Source of the DNA: an uncultured Pseudomonadales bacterium
Lineage (GTDB): Bacteria > Pseudomonadota > Gammaproteobacteria > Pseudomonadales > Pseudohongiellaceae
DNA length: 60,290 nt
Direction of reading: 5' to 3'
Assembly: GCA_938091935.1 (NCBI GenBank)
Contig: CALKNV010000013.1
Coordinates: forward strand, 1-60,290
The stretch's first letter is position 1. Every line of letters begins with the position of its first letter. The translations under genes were made by a program, and so were the position numbers. Positions 7,710-18,624 of this stretch are shown piece after piece. The notes below the pieces were generated by a model. It was given only the letters and a program-made list of their open reading frames with translations. It had not been told where the DNA came from and did not search any database.

Positions 7710-10070
7710 TTACTTGCTGGTGTGGGTATAGGCACCATCCCAGTCGGCAGGCAAATCTGCGGTTCTTAAGGTTTCTATACGCTCCAGATAAACCGTATAA
7801 AGTTTGCACTCGGGCTCCCCTTCCAACAGCGTCTCAAACTCGGACTGGGCGTCATCCCACTGCTGCTCTTGATAGGCATCAAGCGCCTTGTGATAAGCCG
7901 CTACTCTGGCTTTGAGCTGCTCACCCGCAGTGGCCTCAACACAGAGGGGCTCGTAACATTCCACCGCCTCGTGTTTACCTTTCACCTTTACTTTGTCGAT
8001 CAGGCGCAGCAGGAACCCATCAAGCTCCTTCGCTGTTTCTCCCCCAATAAGCAGTTTTATCCCATAGAACTTGGTCAGCCCCTCGAGCCTCGAGCCAAGA
8101 TTAACCGCATCACCCAACACGGTATACGAGCGCCTATAGGTTGAGCCCATGTCACCCACATTCATAAAACCAGTATTTATGCCGCAGCCAACATTAACTT
8201 CCGGGTAGCCTCTCTCCTCGAATTCTGGCTTTAGCGCCTCTACTTTTTCCAGCATCTCCAGCGCAGCCTTGATGGCATTGCCCCGATGATTATCATCATC
8301 CAAGGGAGCGCCCCAGAAGGCCATCACCATATCACCCACGTACTTATCAATAGTGCCATTGTGTTTGAAAATTATTTCAGTAATGGGTGTGAAGAAATCG
8401 TTTAGCAAGGTCTTCAGTTCAGAAGCGCTCAAGGCCTCTGAAATTGTGGTAAAGCTACGGATATCCGAGAACAGCACGGTGAGCTCCTTGCTTTCACCTT
8501 CAAACGAATAGTTATCGGGATTTTCAAGCATAGAGTCAATGTGTGCTGGCGGCACGTACTGATCGAACATGCCTTTGATGGTCTTGCGGGTTTGGCTCTC
8601 GGCGAGAAAGCCATAGATAAGATTTGTCAGCGTAACGAAAAGAATGACCAGCACAATCAGGACCAACCCGAAGTCCAGCATATAGTTCGCCCAGAGCTGA
8701 AAATTAAGCCAGGTAACCGCGACAATCAGCGTCACAGCAGTTGACGCCATGGCCGCTGCCCCCATAAAGGGGAAGGCTAGCGACAAACCAATCCCGAGCA
8801 CCATGATGATAAAAAACAGTGCCCCTGCTTCCCAATCTGGCTTATACGGGAAATACACATTTTCAGGTCGCGAGAAACTGCTAAACACTGACTGGGTATC
8901 AGTTTCACCAGAGCTAACATCGACGATCGTCACCGAGTTCAGCAAGGCGTTGAGCATATTGGCATGAACCTCAACCCCAGGGTAAACCTGCTGAAGGGGC
9001 ATGGCTCGAATATCCCCGAGTCCCGGCGCGCTGGTACCAACCAGCACCAGGGAGTTTTGTAAGGCTCCGCGCTCTCCTTCGTTCAGATTACCCTGCAATA
9101 CATCAGTGGCAGAAATATAGAGGAAATGACGATCATCAAGCTGAGAAGAAGAGCCAACGTAGGGAACATTAACTTGAGCCAGACCATCGGTAGGTATTTC
9201 GAAGGCACCTGCCCCCGTTCCAATTCGGATTGCTCTAATCACTTCAAGATCAGCATAACTTTGCGTAACGACCTCATAGGTTTCGAGAAAGTTATAAACG
9301 CGGATCATTTCCAATGACAAGGTGGGGAACAGTGAGTCACCAAACCTGAATAGTAATGGTACGCGTCTGACGATTCCATCCATGTCCGGCGCGTGATTCA
9401 TACTGCCATTGCCCAAGGCGGCATCTTGCAGCACCTTGATATTGCCAGTAAATCCGGTCATGTCCTGCACCGTGATTTTGTCAGCTAACTCAGGATCAAT
9501 ATCGACGATGGATTCTGGCAATTCGTTGTATTTTGCATCCGTCTGGGGATTAAAGTTAATCGCCAGCACCACATCGATGCCGCTCTGCATGACCCGGGCG
9601 AAATACTGGTCTGAGTCGATCTGTGGCTCAATCTCGGAAAGCGTTGCATTGAAGCCCTCTCCCAGCGCTCGCAAGTCTACGGTAGCCAGCAAATCACGGA
9701 TACTGCGGTCAGGCTCGGGAAAGGTGATATCAAACCCAACTACCAGTGCGCCATAGTCCCTGAGCTTCTCAGTCAGCTGACCTACCTTGATTCGGTTCCA
9801 GGGATATTGTCCTTCTGCCTGCAGGGACCGTTCGTCAAGATCCACAATAACGATCTTGTTCTCCTCGGTTTTTTCAGCCTTTGGCATTACCCGCAGACGC
9901 TGGTCGTAAACCAAGTATTCAAGGCGCGTCAAAAAATTGTTGAGCAGCGGCGGTGCACTCAGCTGCAGCCACAACACCAGCATCGTAGCCAATATACCCA
10001 GATAGATAGGAAGTCTTTTACCTTCAGAAAGAAAGCGTGAAACTGGTTTAAGGCGCGTCTTTATTGACAT
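7710..10070 (-). CDS. CHASE2-domain class III adenylate/guanylate cyclase
   Basis: 786 residues. A membrane segment at about 21-40 is followed by a periplasmic CHASE2 sensor (about 45-395), three membrane segments (about 415-490) and a cytoplasmic class III cyclase domain (about 525-700). Metal-binding aspartates are Asp536 (FSDIRSF) and Asp580 (DKYVGD), with Lys576 in the purine-recognition position; the LGDAVNLGSRL block closes the site. This suggests ATP as substrate, but specificity is inferred. The last 80 residues are helical and resemble a TPR-like tail. It is the first gene after the tRNA pair and is divergent from queD. The ligand is unknown. Confidence 0.9.
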   Translation of the reverse strand: MSIKTRLKPVSRFLSEGKRLPIYLGILATMLVLWLQLSAPPLLNNFLTRLEYLVYDQRLRVMPKAEKTEENKIVIVDLDERSLQAEGQYPWNRIKVGQLTEKLRDYGALVVGFDITFPEPDRSIRDLLATVDLRALGEGFNATLSEIEPQIDSDQYFARVMQSGIDVVLAINFNPQTDAKYNELPESIVDIDPELADKITVQDMTGFTGNIKVLQDAALGNGSMNHAPDMDGIVRRVPLLFRFGDSLFPTLSLEMIRVYNFLETYEVVTQSYADLEVIRAIRIGTGAGAFEIPTDGLAQVNVPYVGSSSQLDDRHFLYISATDVLQGNLNEGERGALQNSLVLVGTSAPGLGDIRAMPLQQVYPGVEVHANMLNALLNSVTIVDVSSGETDTQSVFSSFSRPENVYFPYKPDWEAGALFFIIMVLGIGLSLAFPFMGAAAMASTAVTLIVAVTWLNFQLWANYMLDFGLVLIVLVILFVTLTNLIYGFLAESQTRKTIKGMFDQYVPPAHIDSMLENPDNYSFEGESKELTVLFSDIRSFTTISEALSASELKTLLNDFFTPITEIIFKHNGTIDKYVGDMVMAFWGAPLDDDNHRGNAIKAALEMLEKVEALKPEFEERGYPEVNVGCGINTGFMNVGDMGSTYRRSYTVLGDAVNLGSRLEGLTKFYGIKLLIGGETAKELDGFLLRLIDKVKVKGKHEAVECYEPLCVEATAGEQLKARVAAYHKALDAYQEQQWDDAQSEFETLLEGEPECKLYTVYLERIETLRTADLPADWDGAYTHTSK

Positions 10071-10207
10071 AAATGATAGGTGACAGCGGCCCGCCGAGTC
10101 GGCAAATTATTGTGCACCGATTATATGCCATTGTCCCTGTACTTAAAATCCACGGGCTTGTAACATTGGTCGCCTTTCACCTACAGGCTTGATAATCAAA
10201 AAGATTT

Positions 10208-10564
10208 ATGGAGATATTTAAGGAATTCACCTTTGAGGCGGCCCACAGACTGCCTAACGTGCCTGTTGAGCACAAATGCTCGCGGCTGCATGGGCATTCT
10301 TTTGCCGTGCGAATATTCGTCGCGGGTGAAGTGGGCGCGGACACTGGGTGGGTCATGGATTTTTCCGATATCAGTGCCGCATTCAAGCCGATTCGAAAGC
10401 AGCTTGATCACTACTATCTGAACGATATCGAAGGCCTCGAGAATCCAACTAGCGAAAATATCGCACACTGGATCTGGCAGCGGCTGCAGCCCAGCTTGCC
10501 GCCGCTTTCTGCAGTTGAGATCCGGGAGACCTGCACCTCGGGCTGCATCTACCGGGGGGACTAG
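10208..10564 (+). CDS. queD: 6-carboxytetrahydropterin synthase QueD
   Basis: 118 residues, normal for the family. Zinc ligands are His13 (AAHRL), His28 and His30 (LHGHSF); the catalytic cysteine is Cys24 in HKCSRLHGH. The PTSENIA motif and the C-terminal [12 protein letters not shown] strand complete the T-fold active site. It converts dihydroneopterin triphosphate to 6-carboxytetrahydropterin, the substrate of QueE in queuosine synthesis. queC and queE lie 19 kb away, so the pathway is split. It converges on the FAD reductase gene with only 4 bases between stops. Confidence 0.94.
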   Translation: MEIFKEFTFEAAHRLPNVPVEHKCSRLHGHSFAVRIFVAGEVGADTGWVMDFSDISAAFKPIRKQLDHYYLNDIEGLENPTSENIAHWIWQRLQPSLPPLSAVEIRETCTSGCIYRGD

Positions 10565-10568
10565 CTGC

Positions 10569-11798
10569 CTAAGGCTTTAACCAACTAGCCGGCTCAATCT
10601 GTTCGTCGGCAAGGCTTGCCTTATCTGGCGTTACACCGCGCGCGATTAGTTGCTTGCCCGCCATAAATTCCTTCGGTCGCGCCACACTATCAACGGCTAC
10701 TAATTCACCTGCTCGCAGATAAAACACACAAAACCCTTCGTTTCCTGAATTCGCAGAGTCGCCGCGAATCACCGTGTCGTCATAATTGCTATTGAGTCCC
10801 GCCATTTGCAGTTTGATGTCGTACTGGTCAGACCAAAACCACGGCACCGCATCATAGATACTCGTCTTGCCCACCATATTGGCTGCCACTACCCTTGCCT
10901 GATCATTTGCATTTTGAACAGATTCGAGACGAACATTGCCTCCGGCAAACCGGTTAGGGTGTCGGGTGCAGTCTCCGGCCGCAAAAATATGCGGCTCGCT
11001 GGTACACCCCTTCTCGTCTACGACGATACCGCCATCCAGCTTGACACCGGCAGTCTCTGCCAGTGCTGTATTGGGATCTACTCCAATCCCTACCAACACG
11101 AAGTCGGCCAGATATTCCGTGTTGTCATTGCAAACAACCTGCAGCTTGCCCTCATGATCCTGTATGCCATTGACCTGCGTTGACGTCTTAATGGAAACAC
11201 CGTGCATCATATGTAGCGAAGTCAGGTAGTCAGACAATACTTCGCTGGTGACTCGGGCCAGCACCCGAGGCGCCATTTCAAGCACGGTCACCTCAAGCGC
11301 CATTTTGCGTAACACCGCAGCTGCCTCGAGTCCGATATAGCCCCCACCTATAATCACGGCGTGTTTTCCAGACTGAGCCAACTCCTGCAGTTGCGCCACG
11401 TCTGCCGCCGTTCGCAGATACAGGACTCGTTCTGAATCTGAGGCCAGCGGGAGCTGGCGCACTTTAGCGCCTATGCACAAAGCAAGGTTTTCATAATGCA
11501 GCACGCGGCCATCGTGTAAATGCACAGAGCGCTGCTCCTTATCAATCTTCAATGCAGTGGTGCCCAGCAGGAGCTCGATATCGTTGTCCGCATAAACTTT
11601 CTCCGGTCGCAACCGTATCGCATCTAACTCTTTTTGCCCGCTAAGCAATTCCTTGGATAGAGGCGGCCGGTGGTAGGGCAATTCTTTTTCTGCTCCCACC
11701 AGCTGGATTGGCCCTTCCCAACCCTCTCGCCGTAACTGCAGCGCCAATGAGACACCTGCGTGACTCGCCCCAACAATAACTTGTGCACGATCTGTCAT
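10569..11798 (-). CDS. FAD-dependent pyridine nucleotide-disulfide oxidoreductase (rubredoxin/ferredoxin reductase type)
   Basis: 409 residues. The N-terminal FAD dinucleotide fold is VIVGASHAGVS (7-17); the NAD(P)-binding fold is AVIIGGGYIGLEAA near residue 150; a second FAD contact is in IFAAGDC. A C-terminal reductase domain follows. This is the layout of putidaredoxin and rubredoxin reductases that pass electrons from NADH to small iron proteins. No ferredoxin, rubredoxin or P450 gene is adjacent, so the partner is unknown. It starts 9 bases downstream of ung on the same strand. Confidence 0.85.
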   Translation of the reverse strand: MTDRAQVIVGASHAGVSLALQLRREGWEGPIQLVGAEKELPYHRPPLSKELLSGQKELDAIRLRPEKVYADNDIELLLGTTALKIDKEQRSVHLHDGRVLHYENLALCIGAKVRQLPLASDSERVLYLRTAADVAQLQELAQSGKHAVIIGGGYIGLEAAAVLRKMALEVTVLEMAPRVLARVTSEVLSDYLTSLHMMHGVSIKTSTQVNGIQDHEGKLQVVCNDNTEYLADFVLVGIGVDPNTALAETAGVKLDGGIVVDEKGCTSEPHIFAAGDCTRHPNRFAGGNVRLESVQNANDQARVVAANMVGKTSIYDAVPWFWSDQYDIKLQMAGLNSNYDDTVIRGDSANSGNEGFCVFYLRAGELVAVDSVARPKEFMAGKQLIARGVTPDKASLADEQIEPASWLKP

Positions 11799-11807
11799 AG
11801 TAAAAAC

Positions 11808-12527
11808 CTAAGCTGAAACTTGCATGGGCAACTGCCAGTCAATTACCCGTTTACCTTTTGACTCCAGGTATGAATTCGCCCTGGAAAAATGATGATTGCC
11901 GAAAAATCCTCTACTGGCAGACAGAGGTGATGGATGAGGCGACTGCAACACCAGATGGCGGTCGCGATCAACAATCGCTCCCTTCTTCTGTGCATAACTG
12001 CCCCAGAGCATGAAAGCGAGTCCTTCCCGCTCTTTGTCCAGCAGCCCTACGATAGCGTCAGTAAAACGCTCCCAACCTTTGCCCTGATGAGACGCGGCCT
12101 CACCCGCCTGAACGGTCAGCACTGCATTTAACAACAAGACACCCTGCTGCGCCCAATGCTGCAAGTAGCCATGGGAGGGTACTTGAAAATCGACGTCGGC
12201 CTGCAATTCCTTATAGATGTTTTTCAGTGACGGCGGCACCTGCACACCCGGTTTGACAGAAAAACAAAGGCCGTGGGCTTGCCCGGGACCATGGTAGGGA
12301 TCCTGCCCTAATATCACCACCTTGACTGCATCAAAGTCAGTTGCGTTCAGTGCCGAAAAAATCTCGTCCCCGGGTGGAAAGATGCGCTTACCAAGCGCCT
12401 TCTCTTCAAGTAGGAACTGCCGCAGTGCCTGCATATAGTCTGCTTGAAACTGATCGTCCAGCTTTTGGCGCCAGGATGCTTCCAGCTTTATTGCCCGATT
12501 CCCGGATGCCGCCTCAGTGGTCGTCAT
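11808..12527 (-). CDS. ung: Uracil-DNA glycosylase, family 1
   Basis: 239 residues from the ATG at 12527; the open frame extends to 12560 but the added residues are atypical and lie inside lysS. The water-activating motif GQDPYHG is at residues 74-80 (catalytic Asp76), and the DNA-intercalation loop with the second catalytic histidine is HPSPLSAS near the C-terminus. It removes uracil from DNA to start base excision repair. The chosen start overlaps the lysS stop by 14 bases, so translation may be coupled to lysS. Confidence 0.95.
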   Translation of the reverse strand: MTTTEAASGNRAIKLEASWRQKLDDQFQADYMQALRQFLLEEKALGKRIFPPGDEIFSALNATDFDAVKVVILGQDPYHGPGQAHGLCFSVKPGVQVPPSLKNIYKELQADVDFQVPSHGYLQHWAQQGVLLLNAVLTVQAGEAASHQGKGWERFTDAIVGLLDKEREGLAFMLWGSYAQKKGAIVDRDRHLVLQSPHPSPLSASRGFFGNHHFSRANSYLESKGKRVIDWQLPMQVSA

Positions 12528-14022
12528 GCTGTGGGCGCATATGAGGAAACAGCAGAACATCCTTTATTGAAGGTGAATCGGTAAACAACATGACCAACCT
12601 GTCTATCCCGATTCCCTCGCCAGCCGTGGGTGGCATGCCGTATTCAAGGGCAGTGACGTAATCGTCATCAAAGTGCATCGCCTCTTTGTCACCTGCATCC
12701 TTCTGAGCCACCTGCGCTTTGAAGCGCTCTGCCTGGTCCTCTGGATCATTCAACTCCGAGAACCCATTGGCTAACTCTCTGCCGCCAATAATCAACTCAA
12801 ACCTGTCAGTCACATCAGGATTTTTCTCATTGCGTCGCGCCAGTGGCGACACTTCGGTCGGGTATTGGGTGATGAAGGTTGGCTGCGTCAGCGTCTCCTC
12901 GACACGCTGCTCAAAGATCTCCATGAGGATCTTGCCCTTCGGCCAGCTCTTATCAAAAACCACACCGAGGCTTTCAGCCGCAGCAGTGACTTGCTCCAGA
13001 TCATCAAGCCTCACCGCATCATCGAGCTTGCACGTGTCGCGTACCGCCTCTTCCACTGTTAAACGCGCGAAGGGTTGAGCAAAGTTGTATTCCACACCCT
13101 GGTAGACCACTGTGGCTGTCCCCAATACTTCCTCTGTGATGCGTCGAAATAAATCTTCGGTAAGATTCATTAAGTCTTCATAGCGCGCATAGGCCCAATA
13201 AAATTCCAGCATCGTGAATTCTGGATTGTGCCGGGTTGAGAGCCCCTCATTGCGGAAGTTGCGATTAAGCTCGAACACTTTTTCGAAACCACCAACGGTC
13301 AAGCGCTTGAGAAACAGTTCAGGCGCGACCCTAAGATACATATCCTGATCCAGGGCGTTGTGATGGGTGATGAACGGCCGCGCAGTAGCACCGCCAGGAA
13401 TAACCTGCATCATTGGAGTTTCAACTTCCATGAAACCCTGCTCATGAAAATACTCCCTGATGAATCTGACGATTTGTGATCGCAGCGCAAATACTTTGCG
13501 GGAATCATCGTTCGCGATCAAATCCACATAGCGCTGACGGTATCGGGTCTCAGTGTCGCTCAGACCCCTGTATTTGTCTGGCAGCGGTCTTAGCGCCTTT
13601 GTCAGCAAGCGAAACTCGGAAACCCGGACGGTGAGCTCACCCTTCTGGGTCTTGAAGACTTCGCCTTCAGCGCCAATGATGTCGCCGAGATCCAGACTCT
13701 TTAATTCCGCTGCCTTGGCTTCATCGAAGCTTTTGTTGTTCATATACAGCTGCATCTGACCGTATCCATCCTGAATCACGACAAATGGCCCCCGCATGCG
13801 AATGATGCGGCCAGCAACGGTTGCCGGGGAAGCCAGCTGCTTGAGCTCATCAGCGTCCTTATCGTCAAATTCTTCGATCAATTCTGCCGAACGATGCTTG
13901 CGCTCAAAATCATTTGGGAACGCTTCCCGCTGCTGACGCAGCTGCTGCAGTTTTTCCCTGCGCTGAGCGATGAGTTTATTCTCATCATCTGCCGTGAGAT
14001 TTGATTCGTTGTTGTCAGCCAT
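12514..14022 (-). CDS. lysS: Lysyl-tRNA synthetase, class II
   Basis: 502 residues from the ATG at 14022. The open frame reaches 14190, but the first 56 residues there overlap the prfB coding sequence and are not conserved; MADNNESNL is the normal start. An OB-fold tRNA-binding domain (about 60-170) precedes the class II core with its motif 2 region ([15 protein letters not shown]) and motif 3 glycine-rich end ([10 protein letters not shown]). It charges tRNA-Lys. It lies 19 bases after prfB, the same arrangement as in E. coli, and overlaps ung. Confidence 0.96.
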   Translation of the reverse strand: MADNNESNLTADDENKLIAQRREKLQQLRQQREAFPNDFERKHRSAELIEEFDDKDADELKQLASPATVAGRIIRMRGPFVVIQDGYGQMQLYMNNKSFDEAKAAELKSLDLGDIIGAEGEVFKTQKGELTVRVSEFRLLTKALRPLPDKYRGLSDTETRYRQRYVDLIANDDSRKVFALRSQIVRFIREYFHEQGFMEVETPMMQVIPGGATARPFITHHNALDQDMYLRVAPELFLKRLTVGGFEKVFELNRNFRNEGLSTRHNPEFTMLEFYWAYARYEDLMNLTEDLFRRITEEVLGTATVVYQGVEYNFAQPFARLTVEEAVRDTCKLDDAVRLDDLEQVTAAAESLGVVFDKSWPKGKILMEIFEQRVEETLTQPTFITQYPTEVSPLARRNEKNPDVTDRFELIIGGRELANGFSELNDPEDQAERFKAQVAQKDAGDKEAMHFDDDYVTALEYGMPPTAGEGIGIDRLVMLFTDSPSIKDVLLFPHMRPQHDDH

Positions 14023-14041
14023 ATTAAGGTCCGGTTGGCGT

Positions 14042-15137
14042 TTACAGTCCCATCTTGAGACTGGCTTCAATAAATTTATCCAGGTCACCATCCAGTACCG
14101 CACCGGTGTTAGTGACTTCCACATTAGTGCGCAGATCCTTGATGCGAGAAGCGTCCAGGACATAGGAACGTATCTGGCTACCCCAGCCAATATCCGCTTT
14201 TGACTCTTCGATGGATTGCATCTCTTCTTTGCGCTTCAATTCTTCAAGCTCATAAAGTTTTGCCTTCAGTTGCTTGATCGCCATGTCCTTGTTCTTGTGC
14301 TGTGATCGCTGACTCTGACACTGCACCACGATACCGCTGGGTTCATGCGTCAGGCGCACGGCCGAGTCAGTCTTGTTGACGTGCTGACCACCCGCCCCGC
14401 TAGAGCGGTAGGTGTCAATGCGCACATCACTCATATCAAGATCCACTTCGATGTCATCGGCAATTTCTGGTGAGAGGAAAACTGAGGCAAAGGAAGTGTG
14501 GCGGCGATTTCCGGAATCAAATGGCGATTTCCTAACCAGGCGATGTACACCCGTTTCCGTACGTAACCAGCCGAAAGCGAAATCCCCCTGGATGTGCAGT
14601 GTGGCACTCTTGATCCCAGCCACATCGCCACCCGAGACTTCAACGAGGTCCGCTTTAAATCCTTTCGCCTCACTCCAGCGCAAATACATGCGTAACAGCA
14701 TTTCTGCCCAGTCCTGGGCTTCAGTTCCACCAGAACCAGCCTGAATATCCAGGTATGCATTAGCGCTGTCCATGGAGCCTGAGAACATGCGCCTGAATTC
14801 CAGGGCCTGCAGACTCTCCTGTAATTTCGCGAGATCAGAGTCGGCTTCCTGCAGCAGTTCCTCATCCGACTCTTCCTGGGCAAGCTTGAACAGTTCTTCT
14901 GTGTCGGAGATACCAGTGTGAAGCTTGTCCACCGTGTGCACGACGACCTCTAATTCAGATCGCTCCTTGCCGAGAGCCTGAGCATAATCTGGCCGCTCCC
15001 AGACCGATGACTCACCCAACTCTAATTCCACTTCCGCCAGGCGGTCTTTCTTCACCTCGTAGTCAAAGATACCCCCTGAGGCTGTCGGTGCGATCTGAAA
15101 TGTCCTTTAGAGTGGATAATTGGCTGTTGATCTCCAA
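14042..15137 (-). CDS. prfB: Peptide chain release factor 2, with programmed +1 frameshift
   Basis: RF2 encoded in two frames. The zero frame starts at a TTG (15135-15137) with an AGGGAG ribosome-binding sequence 7 bases upstream, giving 24 residues (beginning [10 protein letters not shown], ending LRGYL) and then a TGA at 15063-15065. The slippery context is AGGGGG-TAT-CTT-TGA-C, the canonical autoregulatory site. After +1 slippage at CTT the product continues DYEVKKDRL for a total of 364 residues, the normal RF2 length. SPF (codon recognition) and GGQ (GAGGQHVN) motifs are present. RF2 reads TGA and TAA, so low RF2 raises frameshifting and its own synthesis. The ORF from 15055 alone would miss the first 27 residues. 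Confidence 0.95.
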
Positions 15138-15335
15138 CCTGATGCTCCCTGTCCCGCCAAGAAAACGCGCATTTTACCTGAATCTGTGGTCGAAACCAGC
15201 GACCCAAGCAGTGAGCGGGCTGATGCCTGGCAAAAGCAATCGGAATAAATTCCGCGAGCGGCAAGCGCAAATTCTTGCGACAATTCATCTCCTGCAGTTT
15301 TAGCCTCAGGCGCCACAGGAAAATCTACCCCAGCA

Positions 15336-17261
15336 ATGCCTACTTCCCCTAACAAACTGGCTGCCAGTTTCATGCCCGAGCCACCAATGGTGAGCATGAT
15401 TGAGCCAGGCAAGCCAAGATCAGAGCGCTTTGATGATATCTACAGCAGCAGCGACGATCCCATGGGAGAGAGCGAACATGTATTTATAGCCGGCAATCGT
15501 CTGAAACAAAGATGGCAGGTCTCCCCAGACTATCCCCGCCAATTTCTGATCGCAGAGTTGGGCTTTGGCACGGGCCTTAACTTTCTGCTGACTGCCCGCT
15601 GTTGGCAGCAACTTAAGCATCGCCACCCCGATTGGAGACACTTGCATTATGTCGGCTATGAGCGCTTCCCCATCGACAAAACAGCACTCGGGGAAATACA
15701 CGACGCCTGGCGGACAAGTCGCAGCATTATCTGCGCAGACTTTGATTCTATGTCTGGCCAGTTGCTGGCAAATTGGCGCTTCCTGCTGCAGGGCATTCAT
15801 CGTATTCGACTGACTCAGGACATTACGCTGGATCTGGTCATCGGCGATGCTGAGAATCACCTGGCACAAAGACCGCTTAATTCCCCTGCCATCGACGCCT
15901 GGTACCTGGACGGTTTCAGTCCGCGAGTTAATCCTGAGCTCTGGCAAGAATCCTTGCTAAAGCAAATGGCAACACACAGCGACAAGCATACTAGCCTGGC
16001 AACCTACAGCAGCGCTGGCCGGGTGCGCAGAGGACTGCAAGCTGTTGGTTTCGAGGTGAGTCGCAGCGATGGATGGCAGCATAAGCGCCATATGATCACT
16101 GCTATCTATCCGGAAAGCCCAAATCGCAGGCAGCGGCAGCGAGAGCCACAGTCAGCGCTGATAGTGGGTGCCGGTTTGGCTGGCTGCTTTACCGCAAACG
16201 CGCTCAGCGCCAGAGGTATTCGTGTCACCCTGATTGATGGCGGCGTGGATTTCGGCGCAGGCGCCAGCGGCATCCCGCAATTGTCCCTGCGTTTGCGTCT
16301 ATTCAATGAAGCCAACTCCATGGCGCAGTTTTTCCTGCAATCCTATCTATTCAGCCTGCGCCAGCTGATCCAGCTTCAGCAGGACTCGAATTTCGAATGG
16401 CACGCATGCGGCATCAGGCAACTCACCGGCGCGATGAATCGGCGTAAGCCGCTTAACTTCGAAAAGCTGGCGCACATCTACGGCGACGAAGTTTTTTCGC
16501 TCGAACAGGAACATAGCCTCTGGTTTCACCACGGTGGCTGGGTAAATCCGATTCAGCTATGCCAGGCCCTCACCGCCAATGCCCTTAACTCGCCAAAATT
16601 CAATTCACCCATCCAGCGAATTGAGTACGACGGTGCTAACTGGCGCTGTCTGGACCATGAAGACAAACAGCTGGGCATTGCCGAGAACCTGGTACTGGCC
16701 AGCCCACCACTTGTCGACCAACTCTCCCTGGTGAATGCGGCCAAGCTCGAATTCACCGTCGGCACGAGCTCCCGCATCAGCGCGATTCCGGGAGTTAAAC
16801 TGAACAGACATATAGAGACTGGATTACGTTCAGTTTTTCCTGAACAGAAGCAAACACACCTGGTATCTGCAACTTACGCTCGCTCACGCCTGAATCGAGC
16901 CTCAGTGGCTGAAGCCAGTATTGAAAACATCACGGCGCTGCGCACCATGCTGAATCTGTCGGAAAACTCACCGATCGAATGCCTGGAAAACTTTGAACGG
17001 GAACGAGCGAACCCACCCGATCGCCTGCCGATGATCGGCCAGCTGAGTGAGGCAGCCCTGCCCGAAGAATATCGACGCGGCTGTGAACACCTGTATGTTA
17101 ATACGGGCCATGGTTCCAGTGGGCTAGCCACCTGCCCTTTGGCAGGTGAAATCGTTGCCGCTCAGATTACCGGAGAGGATCTGCCTGCAACAAGTGAGCA
17201 GCTAGAACTGATATCGCCTGCCAGGTTTTGGCAAAGGCAGCGCAGGGGCCAGAGGAAATAA
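15336..17261 (+). CDS. mnmC: Bifunctional tRNA mnm5s2U34 biosynthesis protein MnmC
   Basis: 641 residues with two fused enzymes. The N-terminal methyltransferase part (about 30-240) shows RFDDIY and the SAM-binding ELGFGTGLNFL, plus the conserved WYLDGFSPRVNPELW block. The C-terminal FAD oxidase part begins with ALIVGAGLAGCFTANAL. The oxidase removes the carboxymethyl group of cmnm5s2U and the methyltransferase methylates the product at the tRNA wobble position. The start is uncertain: Met1, Met13 or Met21 (15396, with GGTGAG just upstream) are possible. It is divergent from prfB and convergent with apeB. Confidence 0.92.
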   Translation: MPTSPNKLAASFMPEPPMVSMIEPGKPRSERFDDIYSSSDDPMGESEHVFIAGNRLKQRWQVSPDYPRQFLIAELGFGTGLNFLLTARCWQQLKHRHPDWRHLHYVGYERFPIDKTALGEIHDAWRTSRSIICADFDSMSGQLLANWRFLLQGIHRIRLTQDITLDLVIGDAENHLAQRPLNSPAIDAWYLDGFSPRVNPELWQESLLKQMATHSDKHTSLATYSSAGRVRRGLQAVGFEVSRSDGWQHKRHMITAIYPESPNRRQRQREPQSALIVGAGLAGCFTANALSARGIRVTLIDGGVDFGAGASGIPQLSLRLRLFNEANSMAQFFLQSYLFSLRQLIQLQQDSNFEWHACGIRQLTGAMNRRKPLNFEKLAHIYGDEVFSLEQEHSLWFHHGGWVNPIQLCQALTANALNSPKFNSPIQRIEYDGANWRCLDHEDKQLGIAENLVLASPPLVDQLSLVNAAKLEFTVGTSSRISAIPGVKLNRHIETGLRSVFPEQKQTHLVSATYARSRLNRASVAEASIENITALRTMLNLSENSPIECLENFERERANPPDRLPMIGQLSEAALPEEYRRGCEHLYVNTGHGSSGLATCPLAGEIVAAQITGEDLPATSEQLELISPARFWQRQRRGQRK

Positions 17262-17299
17262 CAGCCAGAAAAATTGAAAAAAGGGTAAGCGCAAACGAA

Positions 17300-18598
17300 C
17301 TATCGCGAATAAAAAGCCGTTATCACTTTACTCAACAGATAGGCATCTTTAGCACCCGCTAGCTCGCGAATGGAGTGCATGGCAAAGGTCGCTACACCTA
17401 TGTCGATCGCGTTGATACCCGTCTCTGTCGCAGTTATCGGTCCGATGGTACTACCACAGGCCATATCGTTACGCATCACAAAAGACTGATAGGAAACCTT
17501 TGCTTTTTCACAGATAGACTTGAATAAAGCGACGGATTCACTGTTGCTGGCGTAGCGTTGATTGGCATTCAGCTTTATAACGGGTCCGGCGTTTAATAAC
17601 GGGCGGTGCGCGTCGTCATGCTTGGCCAAATAGTTGGGATGCACACCGTGGGCATTGTCTATTGAAATCAGGGTTGAATTACTCACAATCCGCTGCAGCA
17701 AGTCCTGCTCATCCCCGCAATGTTGACTCATTCGCTGCAACACAGCCTTGAGAAATGGGCCCTGCGCACCTGAACTGGAGCCACTTCCGACCTCTTCATG
17801 GTCATTACAGACCAGCAGAGAAGCATGTTTTCCTTTTGCAGCAATCAATGATCTACAAGCCAGAAAGCAGCTCAACAGGTTGTCCAGACGGGCGGATGCA
17901 ATAAATTCCTCTTCAAGTCCAACCAGCGCCGGGGCCTGCGTATCATAAAGAAAGAGCTCATGTGCCAGTATTTTCTGCGCGTTGCGGTGTGCTGCCTGCT
18001 TCTTCACCTGCTTCAGTAACAGGCTGTCAAAACTGAACTTTTCCTTTTCGCCGAGCTGACTCAGAATCGGCATTAATTCCTGTTGGGGATTGATGCTCCG
18101 GTTTTCATGCACCCCTCGAAAGAGATGAATCGCCAGGCTAGGAATGATCGCCACCGGATCACGCATATCTATCAAACAGGAGCGTAGTTCACCTTGTTTG
18201 GTTTGGTAGTTAACCCGACCGGCCAGGGAAAGGTCTCGATCAAACCAAGGTGCAAACAACGCACCACCATAGACCTCAACACCAAGTTGCAGGTAGCCCT
18301 GGCGGCGAATCTCGGGGTGAGGTTTAACTTTTAGACAGGGTGAATCAGTGTGCGCGCCGGTCAGGCGAATACCCTGTTCGAGCATTGATTCGGCGTTATG
18401 CCTAAAGGCGATGATTGAAGAATCGTTTCGGGTAACGTAATAACCCTGGTTGGCTTCCAGCTGCCAGCGCTCACCTTCATGAAGCCGAGCAAACCCTGCC
18501 GCTTCGAGCATTTGGGAGAGACTCGCCACGGCATGAAATGCCGTGGGCGAGCTGTTCAGGAAATCCAGCAGATCATTGTTAAAACGTTTCTGACTCAT
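17300..18598 (-). CDS. apeB: M18 family aminopeptidase
   Basis: 432 residues, the family's normal size. The N-terminal sequence LLDFLNSSPTAFHAV is typical. Metal-ligand motifs include GAHTDSPCLKVKP and CNDHEEVGSGSSSGAQGP, and a C-terminal histidine in GVATFAMHSIREL. It is a cytoplasmic zinc aminopeptidase acting on acidic N-termini in the better-known members. It is a single gene, convergent with mnmC and 26 bases downstream of the FKBP gene on the same strand. Confidence 0.93.
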   Translation of the reverse strand: MSQKRFNNDLLDFLNSSPTAFHAVASLSQMLEAAGFARLHEGERWQLEANQGYYVTRNDSSIIAFRHNAESMLEQGIRLTGAHTDSPCLKVKPHPEIRRQGYLQLGVEVYGGALFAPWFDRDLSLAGRVNYQTKQGELRSCLIDMRDPVAIIPSLAIHLFRGVHENRSINPQQELMPILSQLGEKEKFSFDSLLLKQVKKQAAHRNAQKILAHELFLYDTQAPALVGLEEEFIASARLDNLLSCFLACRSLIAAKGKHASLLVCNDHEEVGSGSSSGAQGPFLKAVLQRMSQHCGDEQDLLQRIVSNSTLISIDNAHGVHPNYLAKHDDAHRPLLNAGPVIKLNANQRYASNSESVALFKSICEKAKVSYQSFVMRNDMACGSTIGPITATETGINAIDIGVATFAMHSIRELAGAKDAYLLSKVITAFYSR

Positions 18599-18624
18599 AG
18601 TGTCAGTCTGGACTCAAGGCTTGC

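Noticed and set aside
15420..15947. 175-codon minus-strand frame
   Set aside because: Antisense to mnmC, whose motifs establish the plus strand as coding.
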